Positions 21,789 through 29,822 are shown, numbered from the stretch's first letter. The stretch is DNA of 32,853 nucleotides from an uncultured Desulfovibrio sp. (GCF_944324525.1 NZ_CALUWS010000033.1:1-32853); one strand, 5' to 3'. Notes: a model not told the origin generated them from the sequence alone. A program made the numbers and translations.

Positions 21789-22439
21789 ATGTCGTATGCC
21801 CGTAACGGACGCCGTGCGTCCTCACTGTTGTTGTCTCTGGCGGCGCTGTTGTGCTGCCTTGCCGTATTTTCCGTCCGGCCCGCCGCGGCGAGCCCTGCCC
21901 GTGACACGCTGGAAAGATCCGTGACCGCCATCCTCGACTGCATCAAGGACCCGGCCTACGCCAATGCGGCCACGCGTCCCGCCCAGCGGGAAAAGATCGC
22001 CGGCCTCGTGCGGCAGATCTTCGATTTCCAGGAGTTCGCCATCCGCACGGCCGGGCCGCGCTGGAAGACCTTCACGCCCGATCAGCAGAAGCGTTTTACC
22101 GATGCCTTTGCCGATCTGCTGCTGACCACCTACATCAGCAAGGTCGACGGCTATAACGGCGAACAGGTCGCCTACACCGGCGAGGCGGCCAACAAGGAGC
22201 AGACCCGCGTCGAGGAACGCACCATCGTCACCCTGGGCGGCGGCAAGAAGGTGCCCGTGGCCTACCGCATGATGCTCAAGGACGGAGCCTGGCGCTGCTA
22301 TGACGTGCTCATCGAGAACGTGAGTCTGGTCAAGAACTACCGGACCCAGTTCCAGGATATCCTCGCCAATGCCGCGCCCGATGAACTTATCAGCCGCGTG
22401 CAGGCCAAGGCCAAGGAAGCCGCCGCCAATGCCAAGTAA
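21789..22439 (+). CDS. mlaC: MlaC-type periplasmic phospholipid carrier
   Basis: MlaC shuttles phospholipids across the periplasm between the MlaA and MlaFED complexes. The 216-residue product has a signal peptide (SSLLLSLAALLCCLAVF, cleavage near AAAS, residue 35) and the Tol-Tol-Ttg2 domain: FDFQEFAIRTAGPRWKTFTP, FADLLLTTYISKVDGY, VPVAYRMMLKDGAWRCYDV and ENVSLVKNYRTQF. The ATG follows GGAGGGG. Its last 11 bases overlap the start of mlaA. Confidence 0.95.
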   Translation: MSYARNGRRASSLLLSLAALLCCLAVFSVRPAAASPARDTLERSVTAILDCIKDPAYANAATRPAQREKIAGLVRQIFDFQEFAIRTAGPRWKTFTPDQQKRFTDAFADLLLTTYISKVDGYNGEQVAYTGEAANKEQTRVEERTIVTLGGGKKVPVAYRMMLKDGAWRCYDVLIENVSLVKNYRTQFQDILANAAPDELISRVQAKAKEAAANAK

Positions 22440-23307
22440 GCGTGTGATCTTTGCGGGGGCGGCCACGGCCGCCCTCCGCCGTATGCTGGCCTGCGCGGCC
22501 CTGCTGCTCCTCATGGCCGCCACGGGCGCGCAGGCCAAGCCCACCTATACGCGTCTTTCCCCGGAACCGGCCCGACAGCAGCCGTCCAGCCTCTACGATG
22601 CCGAAAGCCCGGCCCTGCCCGCCGGGGCCGTCAGCGTCACGCCGTCGGATGCGGAGCTCTCGGACAGCCTGGACGATTACGACGAAGCGCCGGCGGAGAG
22701 CATCGCCGACCCGCTGGAGCCGTGGAACCGTTTCTGGTTCGCCTTCAACGACGTGTTCTATCTCTATGTGGCGGATCCGGTCTATTCTTTTTACGAGACC
22801 ATCACGCCCGCGCAGTTCCGGCGCGGCATGTCCAATCTCTACAAGCATGCCCTTTTCCCGACGCGCTTTGTGAACAATATCCTCCAGTTCCGTTTCAAGG
22901 AAGCGGGGGTGGAGTTCGGGCGCTTCATCATCAATACCTTTGTGGGCTTCGGCGTGGTGGACGTGGCCAAGCACAAGAAGACCCTCGTACCGGTCGATCC
23001 CAGCGGCGAGGACTTCGGGCAGACGCTGGGTCGCTGGGGCCTCGGGCACGGCTGTTATCTGGTGCTTCCCTTCCTGGGGCCGAGCTCGCTGCGCGACGGC
23101 ATCGGCCGCATAGGCGACTGTTTCACCGATCCCATGTTCTATGTGTACCCCTGGGAGTTGGCCACGGCCTCGGAGCTCTGGTTGCGCTTCAATACGCTGG
23201 ATACGCTGCTGCCCACCTACAAAAGTCTGAAAGACGCCGCCGTGGACCCCTATATCGCCACGCGTGAGGCCTACACGGCCTATCGCAAACAGCAGGTCAT
23301 CCGCTGA
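22429..23307 (+). CDS. mlaA: MlaA/VacJ-type outer-membrane phospholipid-removal protein
   Basis: MlaA extracts mislocalised phospholipid from the outer leaflet and hands it to MlaC. The 292-residue product has the family core: DPLEPWNRFWFAFNDVFY, PAQFRRGMSNLYKHALFPTR, FINTFVGFGVVDVA, EDFGQTLGRWGLGHGCYLVL and PSSLRDGIG. An AAGGA site precedes the ATG at 22429, which overlaps the mlaC stop by 11 bases. The export signal ends in MAATGAQA before KPTYT and has no lipobox cysteine at that point, whereas E. coli MlaA is a lipoprotein; the only N-terminal Cys (in MLAC) lies before the hydrophobic core. An acidic, variable stretch (about 45-85) separates signal and domain. Confidence 0.94.
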   Translation: MPSKRVIFAGAATAALRRMLACAALLLLMAATGAQAKPTYTRLSPEPARQQPSSLYDAESPALPAGAVSVTPSDAELSDSLDDYDEAPAESIADPLEPWNRFWFAFNDVFYLYVADPVYSFYETITPAQFRRGMSNLYKHALFPTRFVNNILQFRFKEAGVEFGRFIINTFVGFGVVDVAKHKKTLVPVDPSGEDFGQTLGRWGLGHGCYLVLPFLGPSSLRDGIGRIGDCFTDPMFYVYPWELATASELWLRFNTLDTLLPTYKSLKDAAVDPYIATREAYTAYRKQQVIR

Positions 23308-23452
23308 CGCGGCCCGTTGCGGCAGGCCTTCCCCGGGCGGGCTTCAGCCCGCCCCGACCGGCCGTGAACGCGGCGCGCGGCCTGCGCTCCGATCCTTTCC
23401 GTCATGGCGGCTTTCCGCCGGCGGCAACCTGTCTGCTCCGGGAGGATGCATC

Positions 23453-24484
23453 ATGTCCCTTTCCACCACGCCCGGCGGTCGCTGCGCCGAGAGCGGCACT
23501 CCGGCGGACGCCCGCGGGGCCGGGCCCCTGCTGCGGCTGGAGGGGCTGAACGTCTCCTTTGCCGCCGAGGAAGGTCTGCTGCCCGCCGTGCAGGATCTGC
23601 GTCTTGACCTGACGGCCGCCGCCATCACCTGCCTTGTGGGCGAGTCCGGCTGCGGCAAGAGCCTGACGGCACGGGCCATCCTGCGGCTCATGCCGCCGCA
23701 GGCCCGTCTTGGGGGGCGTATCCTCTACCGGGGGGAGGATTTGCTCTCCCTTCCCGAAGAACGCATGCGGGCCCTGCGTGGACGGCATCTGGCCATGATC
23801 TTCCAGGAGCCCATGACGGCCCTCAATCCGGTGTTGCGGGTGGGCGATCAGGCAGCCGAAGCGCTGCGCCTGCATGCGGGCCTCACGGCCGCCCAGGCAC
23901 GGACCGAGGTCATCCGCCTGTTCGGGGAGGTGGGCATCCCGGCCGCGGCGGAACGCTATGCCGAATATCCACACCAGCTTTCCGGCGGCATGCGTCAACG
24001 CATCATGATCGCGGCGGCCCTGAGCTGCCGCCCGGACATCCTGCTGGCCGACGAACCGACCACGGCGCTGGACGCCACCCTGCAGGGGCAGATCCTGTAT
24101 CTGATCCGCGAGCAGGCGCAGGCGCGCGGCATGGCGGTGCTGCTCATCACCCATGACCTGGGCGTGGTGGCACGCGTGGCCGCGCAGGTGGGCATCATGT
24201 ACGCGGGCCATCTTGTGGAATTCGGTCCCACGGCGGAGGTCTTCGCCCGACCCCTGCATCCCTATACCCGGGGCCTTATGGAGTCGTCCCCGTCGCGGGC
24301 CCCGCTGGGCGCATCACGCCTGCCCGCCATCCCCGGCAGCGTGCCGCCGCTGGGGCAGCGGGGCGCGGGGTGCCCCTTTGCGCCACGCTGCGGCCAGGCC
24401 CTGCCGGTCTGCCGCCAGAGTCTGCCGGACGAACGGGCGGAAGGCGGCCACCGGGTGCGCTGCTGGCTGCATGCGGCCTCGTAG
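23453..24484 (+). CDS. Oligopeptide/nickel-type ABC transporter ATPase (OppD/DppD-like), solitary
   Basis: The 343-residue product is the first ATPase of a peptide-type importer: Walker [16 protein letters not shown]-loop [12 protein letters not shown], signature [16 protein letters not shown], Walker [13 protein letters not shown], switch ITHDLGVVA, and the C-terminal oligopeptide-type segment [13 protein letters not shown] followed by CPFAPRC and CR.. cysteines that bind an Fe-S cluster in some relatives. The ATG has GGGAGGATG upstream. No permease, binding protein or OppF partner is adjacent: mlaA lies upstream and a composite repeat begins right at its stop codon. It may serve permeases encoded elsewhere or be the remnant of a longer operon. 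Confidence 0.9.
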   Translation: MSLSTTPGGRCAESGTPADARGAGPLLRLEGLNVSFAAEEGLLPAVQDLRLDLTAAAITCLVGESGCGKSLTARAILRLMPPQARLGGRILYRGEDLLSLPEERMRALRGRHLAMIFQEPMTALNPVLRVGDQAAEALRLHAGLTAAQARTEVIRLFGEVGIPAAAERYAEYPHQLSGGMRQRIMIAAALSCRPDILLADEPTTALDATLQGQILYLIREQAQARGMAVLLITHDLGVVARVAAQVGIMYAGHLVEFGPTAEVFARPLHPYTRGLMESSPSRAPLGASRLPAIPGSVPPLGQRGAGCPFAPRCGQALPVCRQSLPDERAEGGHRVRCWLHAAS

Positions 24485-24765
24485 GGCAATACTCTCCGTT
24501 TGTTTGGGGGGAAGGGGAACCTGTCGATGCCTGTAAGGCCTTACGGCCTAACGGGCACAGCCTGCGGCCGCCTTTCGGTCGCGCTCTGCTGTCGATGCTC
24601 GTAGCTTCCTACGTCGCAACGAGCACGGCCCTGCGGGCCGCCTTTCGGTCGCCGCCGGCGCGGGAGGGCCCAGCCTTTTTCGTAGCGAAGCGCGAAAAGG
24701 CGTTCCCGTGACCTTCCCCCCAAGCCCCCCCAACGCTTCCCCAGCGCGCTTTTATCAGGGCCTGT
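24485..24765 (+). repeat. Composite repeat with two structured units
   Basis: An outer arm (TTTGGGGGGAAGGGGAACC) leads directly into a first unit that lacks its GCTCTG start (24521-24582; hairpin 1 at 24529-24556, GCCTGT with ACGGGC) and a full unit (24583-24652; hairpin 1 at 24597-24624, GCTCGT with ACGAGC). Then come the CGAAGCGCGAAAAGG hairpin module and the C-rich tail ending in CCAGCGCGCTTTTATC. The element starts at the stop of the ABC ATPase gene and ends about 55 bases before the MerR start. The AT-rich end seen at 28320-28371 is missing. Confidence 0.8.
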
Positions 24766-24819
24766 GGCTGGGGCTCTGGCGGTTCCTTTTGCCACCCCTT
24801 CAGCCGTTTGGACGCTGCC

Positions 24820-25692
24820 ATGAGCCGACGCTATACCAGCGGGCAGTTCGCCCGTCTCTGTCACACCACCAAGGAAACGCTGTTCCATTACGACAGGCTC
24901 GGCCTTTTGCGCCCCCAGCGCAAGGGGGAGAACGGCTACCGCTACTATGACGTCCGGCAGTTCCTGCAATTCGACATGATCACGCTGTTCAAGGATACGG
25001 GCACGCCTCTCAGGGAGATGCGCGCCTGTCTTGCCGCCGCGGCTGAAGGGGACATCCTGCCGCTGCTGGAAGAACAGGCCGGACGACTGGCCGAGGAGCG
25101 GCGCAGACTGGCGGAGCGGGAGCAGCTCGTGGCCAGTCTGCTGCATGTGGTGCGGGAGGCAAGAGCCACGGAGCCGGACCGTCTGCTGTTGCGGCATATG
25201 CCCGCATCCCGTTGGGAACGTCTGCCGCAGCCCATGCGGGGGCTGGATACGGAAGCGGGCATGATCCAGGCCTCGGCGTTCTTTATGGAGAGTTACCGGC
25301 GAGCCGGGCGCACGCCTGGTCTGCCGACGGGCCTTGTCTACGAAGTGGACGATTTTCTGGCAGGCAGGCTGGCAGAGTCCGCTCTTTTTGGCCCTGCCGG
25401 TGAGGAGACGCCGCCGGAACGGCTTTGGGAGGCTCCGTCCGGCCTGCATGCCGTCTACGCCCACCGCGGTTCATGGGAAGAACAGATTGCCTGCTGGCGG
25501 ACATTGCCTGACCTGCTGCGCTCACAAGGGCTGCAGCCTGCCGGTCCGGTACGTATGTTGGAAATGGGCAGTTATGCCCTGACCGGCAACAGCACGGAAT
25601 GCGTCATGCACTGCCACATTCCCGTTATATCGCCGAAGGCGGACGGGCAGGAAGTCGGACTGAGCGCGGAACAAGGGCAAGCGACGCTCTGA
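24820..25692 (+). CDS. MerR-family regulator with GyrI-like effector domain
   Basis: The 290-residue product has an N-terminal MerR winged helix (YTSGQFARLCHTTKETLFHY, then DRLGLLRP and NGYRYYD), a dimerisation coiled coil rich in Glu/Arg/Leu (about 75-120), and a C-terminal effector domain (about 150-275) that resembles the GyrI/BmrR multidrug-binding fold, with LPTGLVYEVDDFL and MLEMGSYALTGNSTECVMH. BmrR-type regulators bind cationic drugs and activate efflux genes by bending promoters with a 19-base spacer. The start is the ATG at 24820 before the conserved SRRYTSG; its ribosome site is weak. A MFS transporter gene with a 19-base-spacer promoter lies about 2 kb to the right, a possible target. 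Confidence 0.85.
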   Translation: MSRRYTSGQFARLCHTTKETLFHYDRLGLLRPQRKGENGYRYYDVRQFLQFDMITLFKDTGTPLREMRACLAAAAEGDILPLLEEQAGRLAEERRRLAEREQLVASLLHVVREARATEPDRLLLRHMPASRWERLPQPMRGLDTEAGMIQASAFFMESYRRAGRTPGLPTGLVYEVDDFLAGRLAESALFGPAGEETPPERLWEAPSGLHAVYAHRGSWEEQIACWRTLPDLLRSQGLQPAGPVRMLEMGSYALTGNSTECVMHCHIPVISPKADGQEVGLSAEQGQATL

Positions 25693-25771
25693 GGGCAGGC
25701 CCTTTCCCCGTGCGGCGTGCGACCAGCCCCGGGCTGTCCGAGGCCGGCCGCGTGGCGGATGTCCAGATCCC

Positions 25772-26425
25772 TTACTCCTGGATGTCCCGGTGGCAGAACC
25801 ACCAGTCGTACCCCTCATGCTCGTCAAGACGGCGGCGTGCGCTTTCCTGATCAGCGGCGGGCGGCACGATGACACGCCGCCCGATCAGCTCATTGGCGGG
25901 CCAGCCTGCGGGGACGGCGCAGGCCGCCGCATCCGAAGTCTGGAGAGCCTTGAGGACGCGCAGGATCTCATCCATGTTCCGCCCCACTTCCTGGGGATAA
26001 TAGAGCATGAGGCGCAGGATGCCCTTGGGATCAACCACAAAGACCGCCCGTACGGTATTGCTGCCCTTGCCGGGATGAAGCATGCCGAGCTGTTCGGCGA
26101 TCTTTCCCCTGTCATCGGCAATGACGGGAAATTCAATCTCCACATCCAGCTTTTCCTTGATCCATTCCAGCCATTTGATGTGGGAAAAGACCTGATCGAT
26201 GGACAGGCCCACCAGCATGGTATTCAGGGCGCGGAATTGTTCCATGCGTTTCTGGAAGGCCACGAATTCCGTAGTGCAGACCGGCGTGAAATCCGCCGGA
26301 TGACTGAAGAGCACCAGCCATTTGCCCGCGCAGTCACGCGGCAGGGTCAGGCTGCCCTGCGTGGTTTGTGCGGTGATTTCAGGAAAAGCCTGACCAAGCA
26401 GTGGGAGTGAGTTTGTCTGACTCAT
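25772..26425 (-). CDS. Prx6-type peroxiredoxin
   Basis: The enzyme reduces hydrogen peroxide and alkyl hydroperoxides. The 217-residue product has the active-site [12 protein letters not shown] with peroxidatic Cys50 and an extended C-terminal part with GRRVIVPPA and DWWFCHRD, where Cys211 is a candidate resolving cysteine as in archaeal-type Prx6 enzymes. Cys32 and a Cys in [11 protein letters not shown] are additional. The start is the ATG at 26425 with GAGG upstream; the longer frame runs across a Fur-like box and a terminator and was rejected. A Fur/PerR-like operator covers 26443-26461. In an anaerobe this fits oxidative-stress defence. Confidence 0.93.
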   Translation of the reverse strand: MSQTNSLPLLGQAFPEITAQTTQGSLTLPRDCAGKWLVLFSHPADFTPVCTTEFVAFQKRMEQFRALNTMLVGLSIDQVFSHIKWLEWIKEKLDVEIEFPVIADDRGKIAEQLGMLHPGKGSNTVRAVFVVDPKGILRLMLYYPQEVGRNMDEILRVLKALQTSDAAACAVPAGWPANELIGRRVIVPPAADQESARRRLDEHEGYDWWFCHRDIQE

Positions 26426-26442
26426 ATGATGAACCTCAGATT

Positions 26443-26461
26443 GAAATTGATTTTCATTTCC
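26443..26461 (-). promoter_or_regulatory. Fur/PerR-like box upstream of the peroxiredoxin gene
   Basis: GAAATTGATTTTCATTTCC matches the 19-base Fur consensus GATAATGATAATCATTATC at 14 positions by eye and is itself an inverted repeat (GAAAT/ATTTC). It lies 18 bases before the peroxiredoxin ATG. Fur and PerR boxes cannot be told apart from this one site. Confidence 0.5.
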
Positions 26462-26493
26462 AATAAAGAGGGCCACGAAAAATGTCAAGCAAG

Positions 26494-26519
26494 AAAAAAA
26501 GGCAGCGCACGGCGCTGCC
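26494..26519 (-). terminator. Rho-independent terminator of the MFS gene
   Basis: On the minus strand GGCAGCGC (26519-26512) pairs with GCGCTGCC (26508-26501) around a three-base loop, followed by TTTTTTT. It stands 26 bases after the MFS stop codon and upstream of the peroxiredoxin promoter region. Confidence 0.85.
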
Positions 26520-26545
26520 CTGATGAGGGGCGAAGTCATGACGCG

Positions 26546-27748
26546 TCAGCTTCTCCCAGAAACAGGGGCGTCCACCCCGTCCTGTGAAGCGGCGACCGAT
26601 CCCTTTGAGCTTTCACGGAAGAGCAGGCTGCTCGCCATGAGCAGCAGGCCCAGCAGCAGCGGCAGGAGCAGGGCCGTGGGCAGTCCGTACCATTGGGCAA
26701 GCCAGCCGATGCCCGGCGGGATGACGAGCAGGCCCGCATATCCCAGTGTGGCTATGGCGGTGGTGGCGCGCTGGGGGCTGATGTCGTCGCGGGAACCGGC
26801 ACGACTGAGCAGGACGGGCATGATGGGGGCCATGCCTGCGCCCGTCAAGGCGTAGCCCGCCAGACAGAGTACGGGCCACGGGGAAAGCAGCACGATGGCC
26901 AGCCCGCAGACGGCGGCTGTGGTGCTGCGCAGCAGCAGGGAAAAATCCCCCCAGCGCCGGCGCAGGCCGTCCCCCAGCAAACGGCTCAGGGCGATGGTCA
27001 CGGAGAAGGCCCCGAAGCCCAGGGCGGCGACGCTTTCCGGCGCTCCCTTGACCGTATGCAGCAAGAGCGCGCTCCATTCCGCGCAGGATCCTTCCACGGC
27101 ATAGGCCGACAGTGCCAGAAACCCGCAAAGATAGATGAACAGGGGGACGCCTCGTCCAGGCCGCTCTTTGACGGCGGTGGGGCTGTCCGCCTTGTCAGGC
27201 AGCAGGAATGACGAACACAGGAACCAGCCGCCGAGCAGACAGCCCGTCATCGTCACGAAAGTGACGAGCGGCGTGGCTCCAAGGGCCGCGAAGACGGCTC
27301 CCAGCAGGGAGCCGCCCAGCCCGCCGAAACTGTAGCAGGCATGCAGGCCGGACAGGCAGTTGTGGCGCAGGCGCTGTTCCAGCAGGATCCCTTGCGTGTT
27401 CATGGCCACGTCGGCAAGGGCGAAGCAGGCGCCCAGCAGGCCGCAGGCCGCACAGAAGAGAGTCCCGGTGGGCGCCAGACCGCATAGCGGCAGCGAGAGC
27501 AGCAGACAGGCGCTCCCCAGCCGAAGTATGGCCTGCGTGCTCCAGCGGCGTTGCAGGGCATGCATGGCCGCAAAACCGGCCAGACTTCCGCAGCCGAGAC
27601 ACAGCATGGCCATGCCGACGAGGGCTTCGCCCGCCTGGAGCTGTTCTCGCAGGGCGGGCAGTCTGGCCGTCAGCAGGCCGTATACGCTGCCGGTGCTGCA
27701 AAAAAAGAAGATTATGGCCCGACGAGCCTTGCGCAATTGACCTTTCAT
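26546..27748 (-). CDS. MFS transporter (12-helix, YbjJ/FucP-like)
   Basis: The 400-residue product has about 12 hydrophobic helices with a central charged loop (PDKADSPTAVKERPGRG, about 190-205). The N-terminal FFFCSTGSVYGLLTARLPAL and the LADVAMNTQGILLE stretch in helix 4-5 resemble the YbjJ/FucP-like major facilitator branch, whose substrates are sugars, drugs or unknown. The substrate cannot be assigned. The ATG at 27748 has GGAGAGG upstream. A candidate promoter with an unusual 19-base spacer lies at 27792-27822, which makes a MerR-type activator possible; the nearest one is at 24820-25692. Confidence 0.85.
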   Translation of the reverse strand: MKGQLRKARRAIIFFFCSTGSVYGLLTARLPALREQLQAGEALVGMAMLCLGCGSLAGFAAMHALQRRWSTQAILRLGSACLLLSLPLCGLAPTGTLFCAACGLLGACFALADVAMNTQGILLEQRLRHNCLSGLHACYSFGGLGGSLLGAVFAALGATPLVTFVTMTGCLLGGWFLCSSFLLPDKADSPTAVKERPGRGVPLFIYLCGFLALSAYAVEGSCAEWSALLLHTVKGAPESVAALGFGAFSVTIALSRLLGDGLRRRWGDFSLLLRSTTAAVCGLAIVLLSPWPVLCLAGYALTGAGMAPIMPVLLSRAGSRDDISPQRATTAIATLGYAGLLVIPPGIGWLAQWYGLPTALLLPLLLGLLLMASSLLFRESSKGSVAASQDGVDAPVSGRS

Positions 27749-27791
27749 GGGAAATGCCTCTCCTCATGGTTTGGGGTGCAGGGACAGGACC

Positions 27792-27822
27792 ATGCTAAAC
27801 TATGGGGTAAGACAAGGGTCAA
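27792..27822 (-). promoter_or_regulatory. Candidate MerR-type promoter (19-base spacer) of the MFS gene
   Basis: On the minus strand TTGACC (27822-27817) and TAGCAT (27797-27792) are separated by 19 bases, two more than optimal, as in promoters that MerR proteins activate. The spacer has a weak ACC...GGT dyad (ACCCTT near one end, ATGGT at the other). The ATG follows 43 bases later. Confidence 0.35.
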
Positions 27823-27961
27823 GAGGCGAAAGGACTTTTGACAGGGAAAATCTGTCGCCGGCCGGCTGACCGGATGAAGACGGCGGCCCACAGGACGTGC
27901 ACGTACGGCGGCGGACGAAAAAGGACTGCCGTCCCGGCGGCAGAAAGCGGAACGGCGCGAT

Positions 27962-27998
27962 AGAAAAAAACGCCCGTCGCGCATGCGCGACGGGCGTT
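27962..27998 (-). terminator. 30-bp perfect palindrome with T-run, terminator on the minus strand
   Basis: AACGCCCGTCGCGCA (27969-27983) is followed directly by its exact complement to 27998; reading the minus strand, a run of T follows. The transcript it ends must come from the right, that is, from the lipoprotein gene. It now lies about 400 bases beyond that gene's first terminator, because the element at 28007-28371 has inserted between the two. Confidence 0.7.
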
Positions 27999-28006
27999 GC
28001 TGACTA

Positions 28007-28371
28007 GGGCCTGTTAACACTATTTGCTGTCTGTTTGGGGGGAGGGGACCCCCTCGCTCTGCTGTCGATGCCTGTAAGGCCTTACGGCCTAACAGGCACG
28101 GCCCTGCGGCCGCCTTTCGGTCGCGCTCTGCTGTCGATGCCCGTAAGGCTCCTGCGTCGCCTAACGGGCACGGCCTACGGCCGCCTTTCGGTCGCCGCCG
28201 GCGCGGGAGAGGTTCCCCTTCCCCCCAAGCCCGCCATCCCTTCCCCAGCGCGCTTTTGCCAAAGGAAGATACGGGGAACGAGACGACCCCACCCCCAAAG
28301 GCAAGCGGAGTGTGTACGGTCTATTTGTTTTATCTGTTGAAATTATTTGTAAAATTAGTGTTAACAGGCCC
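28007..28371 (+). mobile_element. MITE-like element: 16-bp perfect terminal inverted repeats, TA duplication, two structured units
   Basis: GGGCCTGTTAACACTA at 28007-28022 is the exact reverse complement of TAGTGTTAACAGGCCC at 28356-28371, and TA flanks both ends (28005-28006, 28372-28373). The 365-base interior has no credible gene. In order it contains an outer G-run arm, two structured units (hairpin 1 at 28070-28097 and 28139-28169), GCCGGCGCGGGAGAGGTTCC, the C-rich module, CCAGCGCGCTTTTGCC and an AT-rich end. It is the most complete member of the family seen at 1-147, 8232-8515, 12140-12570 and 24485-24765. The TIR and TA duplication suggest mobilisation by an IS5- or IS630-type transposase encoded elsewhere. 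Confidence 0.8.
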
Positions 28372-28386
28372 TAAGGCGTTTTATCT

Positions 28387-28438
28387 TTGAAAAAATAAAA
28401 GGCGAGGCGGCGCTGTGCCGCCTCGCCTTTTGTTTTTT
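28387..28438. terminator. Bidirectional Rho-independent terminator after the lipoprotein gene
   Basis: AAAAGGCGAGGCGG (28397-28410) pairs with CCGCCTCGCCTTTT (28418-28431) around a 7-base loop, with A-run before and T-run after, so it can act on both strands. A second, overlapping stem, GCCTTTTG with CAAAAGGC, closes around the T-run up to 28452. Part of the sequence (GCTGTGCCG, TTTTTTCCAAGGCAAAA) is shared with module F at 8085-8130. Confidence 0.85.
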
Positions 28439-28453
28439 CCAAGGCAAAAGGCT

Positions 28454-29185
28454 CTAGAAGCCCTTGCTGTCGAAGAGGCCGCCGCTCTTGCCCTGGAAGG
28501 GCTTGAGCGAAGGATCGACCCAGTAGAGGATCTCGTGGCCCATATCCCAGGCCAGAGTACGCACGATGAAGCCCGCCGCGTCCACCGGGTTCCGTTCCTT
28601 GATGGAGAAGAGGTAGAAGTCGTGCACCTGACGGGCTTCCATCAGGCCGCCCTGCGCCATCGACCAGAGCAGCATGCCGGACTTGACGTCATAGATCTCC
28701 ACAGCAAGGGAAACGGAGCTCTCGCCGCCGGATGCGCCGTCCATGAAATGGTTGATGTACCCGCCGATGACGAGTTCCGCCCCTTCACGCCGGGCAAGGT
28801 AGAGGGCGCGATTCGGATCGTAGGGGCCGGCTTCGGGCTCGTACTGCAGGGTCTGGAAGGCATTGAGCGAGAGCCAGATCTGCCAGAACTGGCGGGTTAT
28901 CTGATCCGCCACAGTCAAGGCGCCCGCCGTCTGCTGCATCATGCGGAAGGGCACGAACAGCGCCTTGGGCCGGTGCCCGGCCGGGCGCAACGGCGAGACG
29001 TAGACAGCGGGGTACTGCCGGCGGACGTAATTATCTATCTGGAACTGGAACGGCGTGCTGAAGTCGCCGGTGGTGGTGAAGCTCTGGGGACTGTCGTCCG
29101 GAGCTTTGGTGCAGCCCGGCTGGGTGGAAAGGCAGAGCAGCAGGGCAAAGACGACAAAGACGGAAGAGCGGGCGCTGGGACGCAT
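28454..29185 (-). CDS. Predicted lipoprotein of unknown function
   Basis: The 243-residue product begins MRPSARSSVFVVFALLLC and reaches LSTQPGCTK, a lipobox-like cysteine at about residue 25 with a non-standard Pro at -2, so it is probably a lipoprotein; sorting (Thr-Lys at +2/+3) suggests the outer membrane by the E. coli rule. The mature part is a compact alpha/beta domain with KALFVPFRMMQQT, ALYLARREGAELVIGGYINH, VSLAVEIYDVKSGMLLWSMA and IVRTLAWDMGHEIL. The ELVIGGYI...VEIYDVKSGMLLWS pattern recalls CsgG/TolB-N-like or YajG-type periplasmic folds in which a lipoprotein computes a strand-rich nucleotide-like domain, but I cannot name a family. AGGAG lies six bases before the ATG. It is monocistronic with its own terminator. 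Confidence 0.8.
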   Translation of the reverse strand: MRPSARSSVFVVFALLLCLSTQPGCTKAPDDSPQSFTTTGDFSTPFQFQIDNYVRRQYPAVYVSPLRPAGHRPKALFVPFRMMQQTAGALTVADQITRQFWQIWLSLNAFQTLQYEPEAGPYDPNRALYLARREGAELVIGGYINHFMDGASGGESSVSLAVEIYDVKSGMLLWSMAQGGLMEARQVHDFYLFSIKERNPVDAAGFIVRTLAWDMGHEILYWVDPSLKPFQGKSGGLFDSKGF

Positions 29186-29822
29186 ACGGAACTCCTGCGA
29201 GGGCCGCCGTGCGTCTCCCGCGCACAGCGTCATGAAGGTCTGGGCCGCGATGCCGCCTGTCATAAGTTTGGCGGAGGCGGCAATGCCATGAAAGTGCTAG
29301 CTAAATTCATGCCATAACTCAAGAGATAATTTTATTGCAAATGGTTATGATGAGTTATGTGCAGGCAGCCGGCTGGGATCACCCGCCGGCGCGGGCGGAC
29401 CGACGCCGTTTCGTCGGTGGACCGCATGGCCGCACCGGACAACAAGATACTGTGACTGCAAACAAAGACATGTCTGGAGAAAATAGTAACAAAGTGTCTT
29501 TTTTTGTGGGCAATATTGTGCTATTGCCTGTCATAAGGCAAACGATAATGAAGTGAAAACGCGTCCGTGTGCAGGTGATAGACGGAGAAAAATAACGTTA
29601 AGCATGTATGTATAAATAAGATAAAAAGTGAAATATTCCTAAAAAGCCATTTAAATTCGGTAGATTGATTTTTGTATTTCGTCAAAGAGCTTCTATGTGG
29701 ATTCCTGTCGAAAACATCCTTTTTCGTCGGAAATGCGGGAAGGGGCAAAAAGAGGAAAGAGCTGGAATGAACTTTGATAGTGCTGGTGCCAAAATTCACT
29801 ATCATCGTCAAAGGAGATTCCC
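29186..29822. other. Long AT-rich spacer between divergent genes
   Basis: This 637-base region separates the lipoprotein gene (minus) from the MFS-amidase pair (plus). From about 29300 to 29760 the base composition is clearly lower in GC than the flanking genes. Short open frames in it lack ribosome sites and recognisable content. It should hold the promoters and regulatory sites for both sides; the one clear candidate is the dyad at 29775-29804. No known RNA gene is visible. Confidence 0.6.
29775..29804 (+). promoter_or_regulatory. Inverted repeat just upstream of the MFS start (candidate operator)
   Basis: TGATAGTG (29775-29782) and CACTATCA (29797-29804) are exact complements separated by 14 bases, and the centre lies about 34 bases before the MFS ATG, adjoining the AAAGGAG ribosome site. 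It could be a repressor operator or a leader hairpin. The 22-base centre-to-centre spacing equals about two helical turns, which favours a dimeric DNA-binding protein. Confidence 0.4.

Noticed and set aside
29335-29556. 73-codon open frame in the AT-rich spacer
   Set aside because: No ribosome site, no hydrophobic or domain pattern, and it ends in the AT-rich tract; not enough to call a gene.
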